From contig KN883845.1 of assembly GCA_000934455.1 (NCBI GenBank), forward strand, positions 91,795 through 155,794: 64,000 bases of DNA, written 5' to 3'. Positions 33,691-45,811 of the stretch are shown piece after piece; the stretch's first letter is position 1, and every line of letters begins with the position of its first letter. The notes below the pieces were generated by a model. The model was not told the origin of the DNA. It saw only the letters and a program-made list of their open reading frames with translations, and did not search any database. The translations under genes and the position numbers were made by a program. The stretch comes from Apostichopus parvimensis (Eukaryota > Echinodermata > Holothuroidea > Aspidochirotida > Stichopodidae).

Positions 33691-36600
33691 AAAATGACAA
33701 CTTGACAAAATGACAAATTATAGAAAAAGTTGACAACTTTCTAAAAAATATAGTCCAAATACATAATGATGGGAGGGTTCTGATATAACCAAACTTTACC
33801 AATATATGCCCTAATTGTTTAAAACACCATGCAAGAAGGTTTTGGCTGCCAAAAAGTAGGTGATTTGATCTTGTTCAGCATGCAACTCTGAAACGTCCAT
33901 GTTAAATTCTCGGTTGAATGCTGCTTGTTGGTCCAACGTCAACCGGATGCCATCAGGCACACAGACAGCTTCACCACCAAAACCACCATCTTGATGTTGG
34001 TAGTGCTCCATTTCATCCTGTAAACACAACAGATAACATCAGAGAGAGAGACTAGTATATATTTTTTTCATTTTAAGGGTGCCCCAGTCATTGCCTCCAC
34101 TTGTATTAGAGATACCAATTGGTACATTCAAATGCTCCATTTTCAGGTTCATATCTATTAATCCTCTCAGGATTATTATCAGTCAAATGCATCAATTGTT
34201 AATAAGATCTGACTGGGTCTGGTTCTTGTCATATAACTCACTAAGTCCTGTAGTCAATTTCCACAATTAATTTATTACATTAAGTTAATAACACTTACTG
34301 ACATCTGCATGCATATCTTGTTTTAATATGAGTAAAGAGACCATGGTGCTGCCTCTCAAACCTTACTGATAGATATATGATGAACTAACATATATACCTC
34401 ACTGATGAAATCCACATGATGTCCTCCATCTATTGCTGTGTGGTCAAGTTGAAGAGGAGTTTTATTCCCAGCAGTTCGAACCTTGTGGTGGATATAGCTT
34501 CTTTGGAATGTCTTCAAATGATTGTTTATGATGGGAAGAAATAGCATATGTAGAGCAGCAATGTCAACTTCATTTGCAATGACTAGCTGAGCATCATCCT
34601 CCATCTTCCCGAAGAGCGTGTGGTACGTACTTGTACAACCCTGTATAAAAAAACCACAAATTACGGGTAAAGGTGGGGGCAAGATATGGTCCGAGCTTGT
34701 CAAGTAAGCTTAGGAAGATAATACGGCTGCTCATGGGTGCATTCTCAATTTCGAACGTAGCTTCTCCATATAGAATGTGACTTCCTCATGGGAGTCCAAT
34801 TGTTTCAGTACATGTCCAAGGTTATATGGGAAATAGATGTCAAACACAACAACTATTTTCATGACATATTTAAAGAACACTGACCTCCAAACTATAACAC
34901 ACTCATAATTTGCATGTTGCTCTGCCAAATTGTAAATGAAACCTATTTTCGGTTCAGTTCCAATGTCATTTAAGGTCAATACAGACCAAGCAAGGGAGTT
35001 CTGGTGAGATTATGATTATAAGGATTGTTGGATATTCTGCATAAACATGTAAGCTGTGATATGATAATTCAATTAAGCAATTAATTAGCAATTAAGTAGC
35101 CAAAAAATTATAAAATAAAGGTAAATAGCAATTGGTACATAAATCAAAACAATTAAACAGTTAATATGTTGAATTGTGTTGGTGAGTCACTTCATAGGCC
35201 TGCAGATTAGTATCATTTTCATTATAATAGATGATATTAAATTTAGGTCAAACATGACATTATTACACCAACACCTACCGTGAAAACATCTCTCCATAAG
35301 CGTTCAATCCGTTGATTGTGCACACTGCGACCATTAATAAATGGCCTTGTATCTGGCCCACGAAGGGGGTGGTTCATCATGAAAGAACATACAAGTACAT
35401 TTTCACCTCCTTTGTCGGACCTCACTTTCTCTGGGAGTCCATAGTCTAGTACCCCTTTTTGGAATGATGAAAGCATGGTTTCTGCTTTGTTATCAGATGA
35501 GCAATGCATGAAGACAGGTATCCTGCTGTAGCCCATCTATACCACCATGGATGACAAACCGCCACCTTGAAAACAAAAAGAAACAAATGTTTGTTACAAT
35601 ACACAGCAAATATAGAGATGGATTGTGGTTAGGTAGCCAGCGTCTTTCGGAAATATCACCACATGTCGCACAAGAGAAACGAGCCTTTCATAAGAATTGT
35701 CGTCATAAAGTTACTGGTAATTTAAGACAGTACATTACACATGAACTATTTGAAAATGGAATGATTCACATGGGTAAAAAGTCATTTAAAAAAAAAATTG
35801 ACGTGACACATATTCCCTTCAAGTGACTCAAACTTTCCAGCAATAAAATTTAGCAAAATGTTAACCACATTTCACTGTAATCCAAACAACAACAGTGTAT
35901 ATTGCCCTGGTCACAACCAGGAATGGCATTTTTTTTCAAATTCATTAAAAATTATGTATGTATGTGTTTTACCCTATGTATAGTACCATATCTCAGATAC
36001 TTACTATTGATAAGGGGACAGATAGCTAATATCGTAACTTGCAGGAATAAGAGTGAACAATGGAACAGTGGAAATCAATATACCTCATCAATTTATGATT
36101 GCCATCTATGTGCCAAACAGAATTTGCTCCATCAATATGATATACTCTTCTGTGTAGTGTGGCTGCCTTCCTCCTTTCCACCCCTGTGAGAAACAATGTA
36201 TTAAAAAGAAGAAAGGGATTTATTATTGTTTGTCTCCAAAACCAATGCTACTGTGGAATGTTTTTTTCTTCAATTATATCATGCAAATCAATATTAAATA
36301 TTGTACTGAACAATTGAGATGCCTATTGTTGATAACAATTTTCAAAATAAAGGTCATATAAGTGTGTGAATTTCCGATATACTTCTTGGTATAGAGCAAA
36401 TCCAACTTAGAAGGCCTAAACTGCATATAACATATGTAATTTTTCAATTTAATGTCAGCACCAATGTCGTGCACAGGGTTCCACAGAATTTCCCCAGTGG
36501 TTGGTTCGAAAGTATGCCAATTCAGTAGTGGGCACTGTAACAATTGATGCAGTACCATAATCTGACTCATCTTTGTTTGGTAATCCATGATGAACATATG

Positions 36601-38949
36601 ATTTACCAGCTTCTCATCCAATTTACACCTTTGTTATCCACTCATCTAGCTTTAGGTTGGCTGGAGACTCTCCTCAGTTTATTAACATTTGATCCACTCA
36701 CTTGTTGTTGGGCATAATTCGAACAGAGATCATCAATCATGCGAATCAAGTAAATGACAAATTAAATTCTCACCCACTGGATCAACCCTTCGAAGACAGT
36801 GACGCAATCTCTGACGTTGAACTTTTATTCCTCTTGAGGCCAAAAGTCCATGGACCATCTTTTCTCCATAATTTTGGCTCCTTGTGAGTGCGGCAATGAC
36901 CATCTCATCTAGTTGTGCATCTATAAATAAAGAAACAATGGATTACTTGGATTTTGCGGTCAGGGAGCTGATCAGGGGGCATATAGTAATCTTGACCAAT
37001 AACAAGAAATGTACACCATTATTAGTCTGTCTTGGCCATTCTGAGTCATGTGTGGCTTTGCTCTGATACACACCCTGATACACTGCCACTGGCATACCTT
37101 GTTGTAATGTCATGATATAAAGCAATATCAGAAATTATAGGATGAAAAAATACTGAAAGTAATCTGACAAGAAACAAGCACGAGAAACGTCTCGGTAGCT
37201 GCGCGCAAATTTGACTGCAATTGACCTGAAATGACCAATCCAAATGACCTTCAAAATTTTGCCCACTAAATGTTGACTATATATCCCAACTTTCAACTCC
37301 ATAGCATCTACGGTTCGAATTATATGAACATTTTTGGCGTATGTGATGAGCGTGATGAACAGACGGAGAGACATGATGACTTATTAAGCTGCTCACCCGC
37401 AGCTTAAAACTTCCACCGTACACCTAGGCTACATTTTAAGATATTGGCTTTCCTTTCTACAGCATTGACTAGTGCCTATATAAAGTTAACTTAGGTCAAC
37501 AGAATTCTTTGGTCCTAACCTAGTCCATGAGCAGGACCTAGTAATTACAGTACGTTACAAAAACCTATTACAAGGTCCTTGAAACTTGTACACAAAATAT
37601 GCCCTCAAATAAGAGACCGACCAAAAATGTAATATATTGTATATAGGCCTAACTGATATATCTTATCGAGGGGAAATTTCGTGTACGTTTCAAGGACCTG
37701 CAGTATTGAACATCCCAAATTCTCGACCTACTAGTATGAGCCTACATGTAGTATATCTATGGGCCTAATCCTAGTCGCCCTGTAATAAGTTTTGCATTTT
37801 GGAATCGTAGCAATATTAACAACTTGAAACATGAGAGAAAGTGGCAATATAAAATGGAATAATTCATGACCCATTTAAAGAAACCTGACCTAGAGCTGAT
37901 CCAAATTTTTTTCATCAACATACATTTTCTATAGCAAACTACTATGGTCAAACTTGATTCATGTGAGGACACCAATGTGAAAAGACAAAAAAAGGTGTAA
38001 GCAAGTTCTCTATCAAGACAGTCATTCATAAGCCATAGCTGTTTTATATTTTATTTGTAAAAGTAAAACCAATTCACTACAGGGCTGCCATGAGTCTATA
38101 ATACAATGTTGAACCTTTGCACTATTTAAATAACTAAACTATGCCGTACAGGTGGATGGCTCAACAACACAAGGGAATATTGACTAGCAAATTCTGCCCT
38201 GGCAGATTAATCTAATGCCATAATTGTTCAAAAGCTGTTAACCCTACCAATTTAGGTATACTCATCCATGTGTGTGTCATCCCATAAGGTGTATCACCCC
38301 TTACCCAGTTCAATATAAAGCTCACTACCATATGATTTACCAATAGTACTCAAGGATGGACTGAGAACTGTAACTGAAAAATGATGGAAATTGCATGAAA
38401 TTTCCGCTTCCCTATATCCAAGCATCTTTTCGTGAACAACTTGTATCCCAACGTGGCACCTTCACTGAAAATTTCAGAAAAATCAGCCACCAATTGTAGT
38501 AGTAGGATTTATAACAGAGAGACAGACCTTTACCCATATACATTAAGTGATGTCAGTGGGTTGAGCTTAAAACTTAATGTGAACATATCTCTCCAAAGTC
38601 TTTCAATTCTCTGATTGTGGACACTCCTTGTAATGAAGTGCCCACGCCCTGGCCCTCTTAAAGGATGTGCCATCATGAATGCACAGACCCTGGTATTCTC
38701 ACCACCCTTGTCAGATCTGACTGTCGATGGCAACCCATACTGAAGAACACCTTCCTTAAATGCAGAAAGCATTGTGTGCGCCCTGTTTGTTAGTGGAGCA
38801 CCTTAAGAAAACTGGAATTCTGCTGTAACCATCAATGCCCCATGTATTACATAACGCCATCTTAAAAATTAAACATGAAAATTGCATGCATGATCAATAG
38901 TTGGTTTAATTATCAAACTGAATCTTTTAAGTTAAACAAGAGCCCAAGG

Positions 38950-41590
38950 GGGCACTGTGGTTCCTTGCGTAGGGGTATATGACAATACACATAATATTAT
39001 CATCGCAAAATTGGGCTCAAATAGTCAAAGTAATTGAGGTCCTACATGTACCCATAAAGTGACCAACACTATAGCCAACACTTTTGTGATCACAAATTGT
39101 AATCGGATTTTTGATTGGAAGGCACTTTTGAGATCTGAATATGGCGTCCAAAATGTAAGAAATATAAGGTCACCTACAAGCGGGTCAACAAATATGATAA
39201 CATTGGTGACCTCAGATCACATGACCGTTAAGTTTGAAAATGTTCCACCACCCCATTCACAACATGTCCCAAAATATACATCGTGTCATACCTTGGCACT
39301 AGGAGTTTATTGCATTAAATGTCTAAAAAATAACTCTGAACTTGTATAACTTCACACGCAAAGGTCACCTGGGGGTCAACCCATTGACATTTTTGATCAA
39401 TGAGACCTAAATAGAGCATCAAAACTGTAAGAATTCAAACATTTTTTCTTAACCCATTTTCTCCCCCCAAAATACTACTTTTTTAACATTAATTGACCTT
39501 TGGTGACCTTGGATCACATGACCGTTAAGTTTGAAAATATTCCCCTATACCATTCGCAACCCGTCCCAAAATATCAACCGTGTCACACCTTGGCACTGGG
39601 AGTTATTGCACTAAATGTCTGAAAATTAACTTTGACCTCATATAACTTCACACAAAAAGGTCACCTGGGGTCAANNNNNNNNNNNNNNNNNNNNNNNNNN
39701 NNNNNNNNNNNNNNNNNNNNNNNNGGCACTGGGAGTTATTGCACTAAATGTCTGAAAATTAACTTTGACCTCATATAACTTCACACAAAAAGGTCACCTG
39801 GGGTCAAACCATTGACATTTTTGATTGGTGAGACGTGAATATAGCATTAAAATATAAATATTCAAACATTTTTTTCTTTGTCCATTTTCTCCCCTCAAAA
39901 TACGTTGTTTAACATTAATTGACCTTTGGTGACCTCGGATCACATCAACGTTAAGTTTGAAAATATTCCTCTATACCATTTGCAACTTCTCCCAAAATAT
40001 CAACCGTGTCACACCTTGGCACTGGGAGTTATTGCATTAAATGTCTGAAAATTAACTTTGACCCTTGTGTAACTTTGCACACAAAGGTCAAACACGGGTC
40101 AACCTATTGACATTTATGATCAGAAGGTACCTTTGACATCTGAAAACAGCATCGAAACTGTAAAAATCCCCAAAACACTTAAAGGTCACCAGAGGTGAAA
40201 TTGAGGTCACCCAGATGCGGGTCGACAATTGGATTACATTGAAGCAATTCCCAACCTTAACTGACAATTCGTTCTCAAGTTATCGCAAGAATGCTGGTTT
40301 TTTAACATTAATTGACCTTTGGTGACCTTGGATCACATGACCGTTAAGTTTGAAAATATTCCCCTATACCATTCGCAACTTGTCCCAAAATATCAACCGT
40401 GTCACACCTTGGCAATGGGAGTTATTGCACTAAATGTCTGAAAATTAACTTTGACCTCATATAACTTCACACACACAGGTCACCTGGGGTCAACCCATTG
40501 ACATTTTTGATTGGTGAGACGTGAATATAGCATTAAAATATAAATATTCAAACATTTTTTTCTTTGCCCATTTTCTCCCCCCAAAATACTAGTTTTTAAC
40601 ATTAATTGACCTTTGGTGACCTCAGATCACATGACTGTTAAGTTTGAAAATATTCCCCTATACCATTTGCAACTTGTCCCAAAATATCAACCGTGCCACA
40701 CCTTGGCACGGAGTTATTGCATTAAATGTCTGAAAATTAACTTTAACCTTGTATAACTTCACACACAAAGGTCACCCGGGTGTGGACCCATTGACATTTT
40801 TGATCGGAAGGTACCTTTGATATCCAAATCTAGCATCAAAACCAAACACTTTCTTTTTTGCTCGTTTTCTCCCAAAATAAGCACATATTTTATACTGTGA
40901 CCTTTGACCTTTTGACCTTGGTTTCAGATGTAGTTTGATCTCCTGATTCCAAAAATCAACATGACAAGTCTGTACAGCCATGTTAACTCCGACCGAAAAC
41001 TTTGACCCCATATAACTTCGCACACAAAGGTCACACGGGGTCAACCATGTGATATTTATGATCGGAAGGTACCTTTGAAATCTGAAAATAGCATCGAAAC
41101 TGTAAAAATCCCCAAAACACTTAAATGTCACCGGAGGTCAAATTGAGGTCAAGGGTCACCCAGATGCGGGTCGACAATTGGATTACATTGAAGCAACTCC
41201 CAACCCTAACGGACAATTCATTCTCAAGTTATCGCAAAAATACTTGTTTTTTAACATTAATTGACCTTGGATCACATGCATGTTATGTTTCAAAATGATC
41301 CCCTAACCAGTTCACAACTTGTCCCAAAATATCAACCTTGTCGCACACTGGCACTGGGAGTTATTGCAGTTTTAATATTTTGGGTTTTTGGACCATAACT
41401 GACCTTTGTGGGCACCAAAAACAATAGGGCACACCTCCATATGGCGGATCTATAGTCCAAGTTTGGCCTCAATCCAACTTTCCCTTATTGAGATAGAGCG
41501 TACCCAAGCAAGTGTCACAGACGCACACACAGACACACACACACACGCCAACCTGACTACATAGGTTCCTTTTGCTAAAGGAAGGAACCA
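38950..41590 (-). repeat. Large satellite array (about 300-430 bp units) capped by a TTCCTT terminus
   Basis: Recurrent order: TTAACATTAATTGACCTTTGG, GATCACATGACCGTTAAG, CAACTTGTCCCAAAATATCA, CACACCTTGGCACTGGGAG, AACTTTGACCTCATATAAC, GGTCACCTGGGGTCAACC and CCATTTTCTCCCC. At least five units are visible, with a 50-N gap (39675-39724) that probably hides more. At the right edge (41400-41590) a single-copy cap reads TAGGTTCCTTTTGCTAAAGG after an (AC)n tract. It lies in an intron of the integrase gene between exons 3A and 4A. Confidence 0.85.
39675..39724. other. Assembly gap (50 N)
   Basis: N run inside the satellite array. Confidence 0.99.
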
Positions 41591-43844
41591 AAAACAAACA
41601 TGAATTACAACCATGATCATTCCAAAATCGTATTGTTCAAGTACAACTGTTGTCTTATTTTAAAAATTAATAGCAATGTCAAACAAAGCATCCACTGGTG
41701 GTTGCCACATATAACACACACATCATCCAATTTGTGTACTGCACATATGATAATATCATCACTGTCCATTGTTTTATGATTTAACCAATGTGTCTGCCAA
41801 CATACAATATCAGCCGTTGCTTAATACTCAAGAAACTTGATTTTTTTTAAATCACCCTTTTTATACATCTTGTAACATGTGAGTGGCCTAAGATGCAGAA
41901 GGCAATGAAATTATATGTTAAGCATGTATGCTTTATGTCAACTTCCTAAATGTATATCGGATGTAGGCCTACCTTATTATTTTATGATTTCCATCAATAT
42001 GCCACAGTGAGTTAGGACCAGGAACACTGTACTGCCTTCTGTGAAGCGCTACTCTCTTTCTGGTCTCCACTCCTAAAAAAGGAAAAGGGTGTTTGTTCTA
42101 AGACAATTGAACTTTCAAGGAGTAAGGAACTCAAATATGACATGCTGCAAAAGCCATAACACAAAAGCCATGAACCAACCCACTTAAATACTATTTTAAT
42201 ATTGTCACTGGATGACAAAACTAAGAAAACATCAAATATGGAATCTTTAAAATGGGATTTGGAATGTTGTTTAAAGAAGTCAACAGTCATTAGTCAGAGA
42301 AGGTAACCTACACAAATTCAACGGGTAAAGGTCAACTGAGAGCAGGATTGGTCAAAATATGAGATCTTTACCATTTTCATGTATACTTCTCCTCACAAGA
42401 CTTTGCACCTCATTTTGACCACTGTTGACAGATGTCAATTGATGAAGGGTAACCAATCCACCTAATAGGTGGATGAAAGGTCAATATCATGGTCATCAAG
42501 AAAGGTCAAAATACAAAATCGTTTAATCTGCTTCTTTTCTAAGAGACTCTCAGTGACAGGACCAAGGTTAGTGACAATCATTTGCTGATGATTGTATATG
42601 AGTACAATATACATAACTTGACATGAATATATGGTGAAAGGTCATAATGTTCAGTCAAATTGCTCTTTTCCCCATGACTTTTCCGTATTTTTGTTATTGA
42701 CAATCATAACTTGTTGTAAGTTAATAAAAACTGGTACAAGAATAGAATATCAACTGTCAATTACACAATATAAAGGAGAGACCGAAACCTACAATCACAC
42801 AAAATGTAACTCATTTAAGGGATGTTGCCTTCAATGTGTTGCACATGGGGATCAGGTGTTAGAATTAAATTGACTCAGGCACTGACAAATTCATTGGAGG
42901 TCATATGTGGAGGTATAGTAATAAATTAACATCCATTTGCAACATTCACTATTCTGGGTACTTGTATAACTAAAATTGTGTTACCTTTCTTGGTGAACAT
43001 CACAGCAACCGACGTACAGTATATCCAAATTTGCATGTTGAAATTATACTTTCCAAGGCAAATTTGTTCCATAGGCCTATGTGAATTGTATTAATTCTCA
43101 TACTCACTCTTCAGGTGAAGTACTTTTGCCTTCTGTATTTCAATTTAACATGTAATGAATGGCCCAGATTTAATAGTGTATATATTTCAGACCTTGTCTT
43201 GGGTGAGATGAAGTAATTGCACAAGGCTCCTAAAAAGTTTGACAGTACCTTATGAAATTGTTAGAGATAAGTGCCCTTCAGTTTTAGTTCGGATAAAGTT
43301 GGAACAGTTACGTAGGCAATATGCCATATAGACTTTCTTACTGAGTTCATAACTCTACAAAGAGATTGATGATGCATCCATCTGTACGTACATTATTTGT
43401 GCGTAGTGATATTTTGACATGATAGTTTGTGGTGTATTTATATGGCTCAGAATGACTAAGCTAAGGAATATTCAAGACATTTTGCATGTAGGTTGCCTCA
43501 TAATTTCCTCAAGTTGATGGGATGAAACACTTCATGAAAATGTTTAACATGTAAACCACTGTACTCATCACTGTTGTAAGCAGGGGTCATGTTACCTGAA
43601 AAGTACTGAACTATTTAATGTAATTATACATGTATTACAAACTACCAGTGTTGCACATTGTTTACCTTTCACCCATGAAACAATTGATCCCACCTCATTT
43701 CATGACTATGTTAACAACATACCACCAGGGCCAGCAACCATCTTCTCACCACATGATGGATTCTTTCCAACAGCAGCTTTCACGATCTCATCCAACTCTG
43801 CATCTAAACAGAAAATAGCTAATTTCACTTTCATGCTAATGATT

Positions 43845-43868
43845 GAAGAAGAAGAAGAAGAAGAAGAA
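43845..43868 (+). repeat. (GAA)n microsatellite
   Basis: About eight GAA units, in the integrase gene intron next to exon 2A. Confidence 0.9.
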
Positions 43869-44612
43869 AAGATGTACACTGGTGTCATGTACCAAGATGC
43901 ACTGCACACTGATGATATCCTGGATAAATGTACGTCATGAAATGAAACCATGGTCGTATTTGTACTCTTTGGTTCTGAGAATGAATAAATGTTCACACTG
44001 TAATGGAAATTCCCATGAAAGTATCTTTTTAAGTTTGCGAAAAACATTATTTGAAAGAACCACATTGTCTATTCATGGAGGCTGCAATATTGTATACGAA
44101 ATTAATGATTTTCTTCTTCAATTCTCTACCATCTGGAAACTATCATATCCTAGTCCTACAGAATGTGCCGTATGGACTAATAGTGTAGATTGACAAATAA
44201 GATAGCTAAGGAAAGGGATGTATACAAATTTTAAGACAATGACATCATCATTTTTCATATTAAGATCAATTAGGGAGGGTGTCTATTCCCTGCTCACACC
44301 CTAGCCCTCTCTTTCAAGTACTAGTGTGACTTTTTCCCCTTCAATAACCCGCAGTGCACGACTACAAGTGTTACCACATTTGGAACTTCGCCCTTGACCT
44401 TTTCAACAGACTGTGTTGCCTTTAGGACATATAAAATAATTCAACACAACTTTAACCTTATACTCAGGGGGAGTTTGTTGACAGTGGAGGGCAATTTTGC
44501 GAGGTTGCAAGTTTACTGTCAACCACATATAGCCTAGCCTTCTAAGTTCTAGTACTAATGTACCTATAACCGTATTCCTTTGGATTTGAACAGTTTCAGT
44601 GTTATCTTAGAC

Positions 44613-44846
44613 AGGCCTGTAGCCACAGTAGAGGGGGGTTGGTACATGTATCCCCACCCCCATTTTTTTTTTTAATTTATAAAATGCTAAGGTTGTAAAT
44701 ATACAGCAAATAGAATAAAAATATAGGTGAAAAAATGGAACAATTTGCATCATTTGGCATCTAAAACCACTCGCTTTAAACCCTTCCCTAGGTGGGCCCC
44801 CTCTCTTCCACCCCCAAAAATGTGTTACTCTTGCTACATATGCCTT
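44613..44846. mobile_element. Possible hAT-type MITE
   Basis: Left end CAGGCCTGTAGCCAC with a G-run, right side CTTGCTACATATGCCTT. The ends are imperfect inverted repeats and no target duplication was seen. Located in the first intron of the integrase gene. Confidence 0.45.
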
Positions 44847-45394
44847 ACAACTTACAAGTCTTAGAAATGCATTGCAGCATGCTAAATGTTTGTAGGCCTT
44901 GATCTTTGGGGGAAGTTTGTGAAGGGGCTGCGTGATTGGAATTTAGGAGAATCTGTCAGGGTTTGTATATCGAGAGGACGAGTTTGCTAGACTGACAACC
45001 ATTATTAATAATAACATGCCTACTGGTAGTACTACGGATGTCATTGTATTTGGCAATATTACTAGCCTAGAACTTATCCTATTTCTCAACATAGATAATG
45101 TACTACTAGTACTAGGCAGACGTACCATTCACTGCACTTTGAACATCTTTGTTTCGAAGGTTGTATTCTTTCCTCCGACTCTTCACAGTCCTTTCAGAGC
45201 ATCCCATATACTCTGCAATCTTCCTGTTCGTGTACCCCAAGAAAATATAATGCTTAAATTGGTCGACTTCCGCCATGACTGTCGACTAATGGCTCAGTAA
45301 ATATTAATTGTTATACGTGCGTATAGTAAGCATTTGCAGCGCAATTTGAATTTCGAGCGAAAAGCTATTTCATTTTCTTCAAGTGCTTCAGCAA

Positions 45395-45803
45395 TTGTTG
45401 AACAGCGCCGATGGCAACAACGTAAGTTTAGACAACGGAACCAACTTTAGACGGCAACGTAGGTTTAGACAACAACGTAAGTTTAGGCAGCAACGGAAGT
45501 TGAGACAAAAACGGAAGTTTAGACAACCACGAAAGTTTAGACAACAACGAAAGTTTACACAACAACGGAAATTTAGGCAACAACGTAAGTTAAGGCACCA
45601 ACAAAAGTTTAGGCAACAACGGAAGTTTAGGCAAGAACAAAAGTTTAGGCAACAACGTAAGTTTACAGAATAACGTAAGTTTAGGCAACAATATGGTAAA
45701 AACAGCAACAACAAGTTAGTTTAGACAGCAACAAAGTTAGTTTAGACAACGAAATAAGGTTGCCCTTTTCTCATTCCATAGCAATCGCTTATCACATTCG
45801 AAG
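45395..45803 (-). repeat. Right inverted terminal block
   Basis: On the minus strand: CTTCGAATGTG, TATGGAATGAGAAAAGGGCA (45761-45780), the long 18-bp minisatellite, then CGGCGCTGTTC (45400-45410). It mirrors the left block at 9495-9670. Confidence 0.6.
45415..45745 (-). repeat. 18-bp minisatellite, about 17 units
   Basis: Units of type AACAACGTAAGTTTAGGC on +, GTTGTTGCCTAAACTTAC on -. It lies about 140 bp upstream of the integrase start. The array reads as a protein-like repeat (RQQRKF) in one frame, which is a by-product of the 18-bp period. Confidence 0.9.
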
Positions 45804-45811
45804 ATGTCGCC

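Larger units (their letters stand above)
29509..33810. other. Intergenic space between the convergent HECT and integrase genes
   Basis: Filled mostly by repeats listed separately. Short C- or G-runs occur near 30940, 32087 and 32478. No further gene was recognised. Confidence 0.6.
33811..45276 (-). pseudogene. HTH plus integrase-core (DDE) gene, exons 2-4 duplicated, frames broken
   Basis: Minus-strand exons in reading order: exon 1 45126-45276, 2A 43726-43803, 3A 41973-42072, 4A about 38580-38860, 2B 36774-36920, 3B 36084-36183, 4B 35279-35565, 5 34398-34640 and 6 33811-34017 (TAG). Exon 1 starts MAEVDQF and holds a helix-turn-helix (NRKIAEYMGCSERTVKSRRK). Exon 2B reads GEKMVHGLLASRGIKVQRQR. 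Exon 3 ends in WHIDGNHK (first Asp). Exon 4 has the VRSDKGGEN block (second Asp) and [13 protein letters not shown] (Glu). I recall this integrase-core family as multi-copy uncharacterised proteins in fish and invertebrates. Only one exon 1 and one set of exons 5-6 exist, so exons 2-4 were duplicated inside one gene. The core is broken, with about one or two frame breaks per copy, and exon 2A is short. It is most simply the transposase of the surrounding 36-kb unit, now inactive. Confidence 0.68.
9483..45811. mobile_element. Candidate 36-kb element: HECT ligase and integrase genes between minisatellite-bearing inverted ends
   Basis: Seen: reading inward from each side the order is the same. 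First a CTTC..GA.TGTG and TATGGAA-N4-AAAAGGGCAA block (left 9495-9541 on +; right 45760-45803 on -), then GTCGTCT/GTTGTCT leading into an 18-bp minisatellite built on GTTGTTGCCT. A CGGCGCT(A/G)TTC block follows (left 9656-9666; right 45400-45410), then a gene start within about 180 bp. The left gene encodes a SAM/UIM/HECT protein on +, the right gene an HTH/integrase-core protein on -. Known: DDE integrases act on terminal repeats. Inferred: these are terminal inverted repeats of a large DNA transposon or its fossil. I found no capsid, polymerase or envelope gene. Exact termini and target duplication could not be fixed, and it has gained later insertions (hAT, MITEs, SINE, satellites). The rival view is two neighbouring genes sharing a dispersed promoter repeat. 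Confidence 0.5.

Noticed and set aside
37757-38029. 90-codon minus-strand frame downstream of exon 4A
   Set aside because: Shares only a short intronic similarity with 34.86 kb; no integrase motif.
40772-41131. 119-codon minus-strand frame in the satellite
   Set aside because: Satellite DNA read in an open phase; not conserved between units.
43706-44065. 119-codon minus-strand frame with a serine run
   Set aside because: The serine run is the (GAA)n microsatellite; only the exon 2A part is supported.
33811-45276. Integrase gene as part of a retrovirus, LTR element or Polinton
   Set aside because: No reverse transcriptase, capsid, protease, polymerase B or LTR was seen; HTH plus DDE core in an intron-rich gene fits a DNA-transposon or host-gene family better.
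45383-45714. Long open frames over the 45.4-45.7 kb array (RQQRKF repeats and the antisense Cys/Leu-rich repeat)
   Set aside because: They only reflect an 18-bp unit being a multiple of three; no start context, splice or family support.
45415-45745. CRISPR-like array
   Set aside because: No repeat-spacer alternation; units are contiguous and diverged, in a eukaryotic setting.
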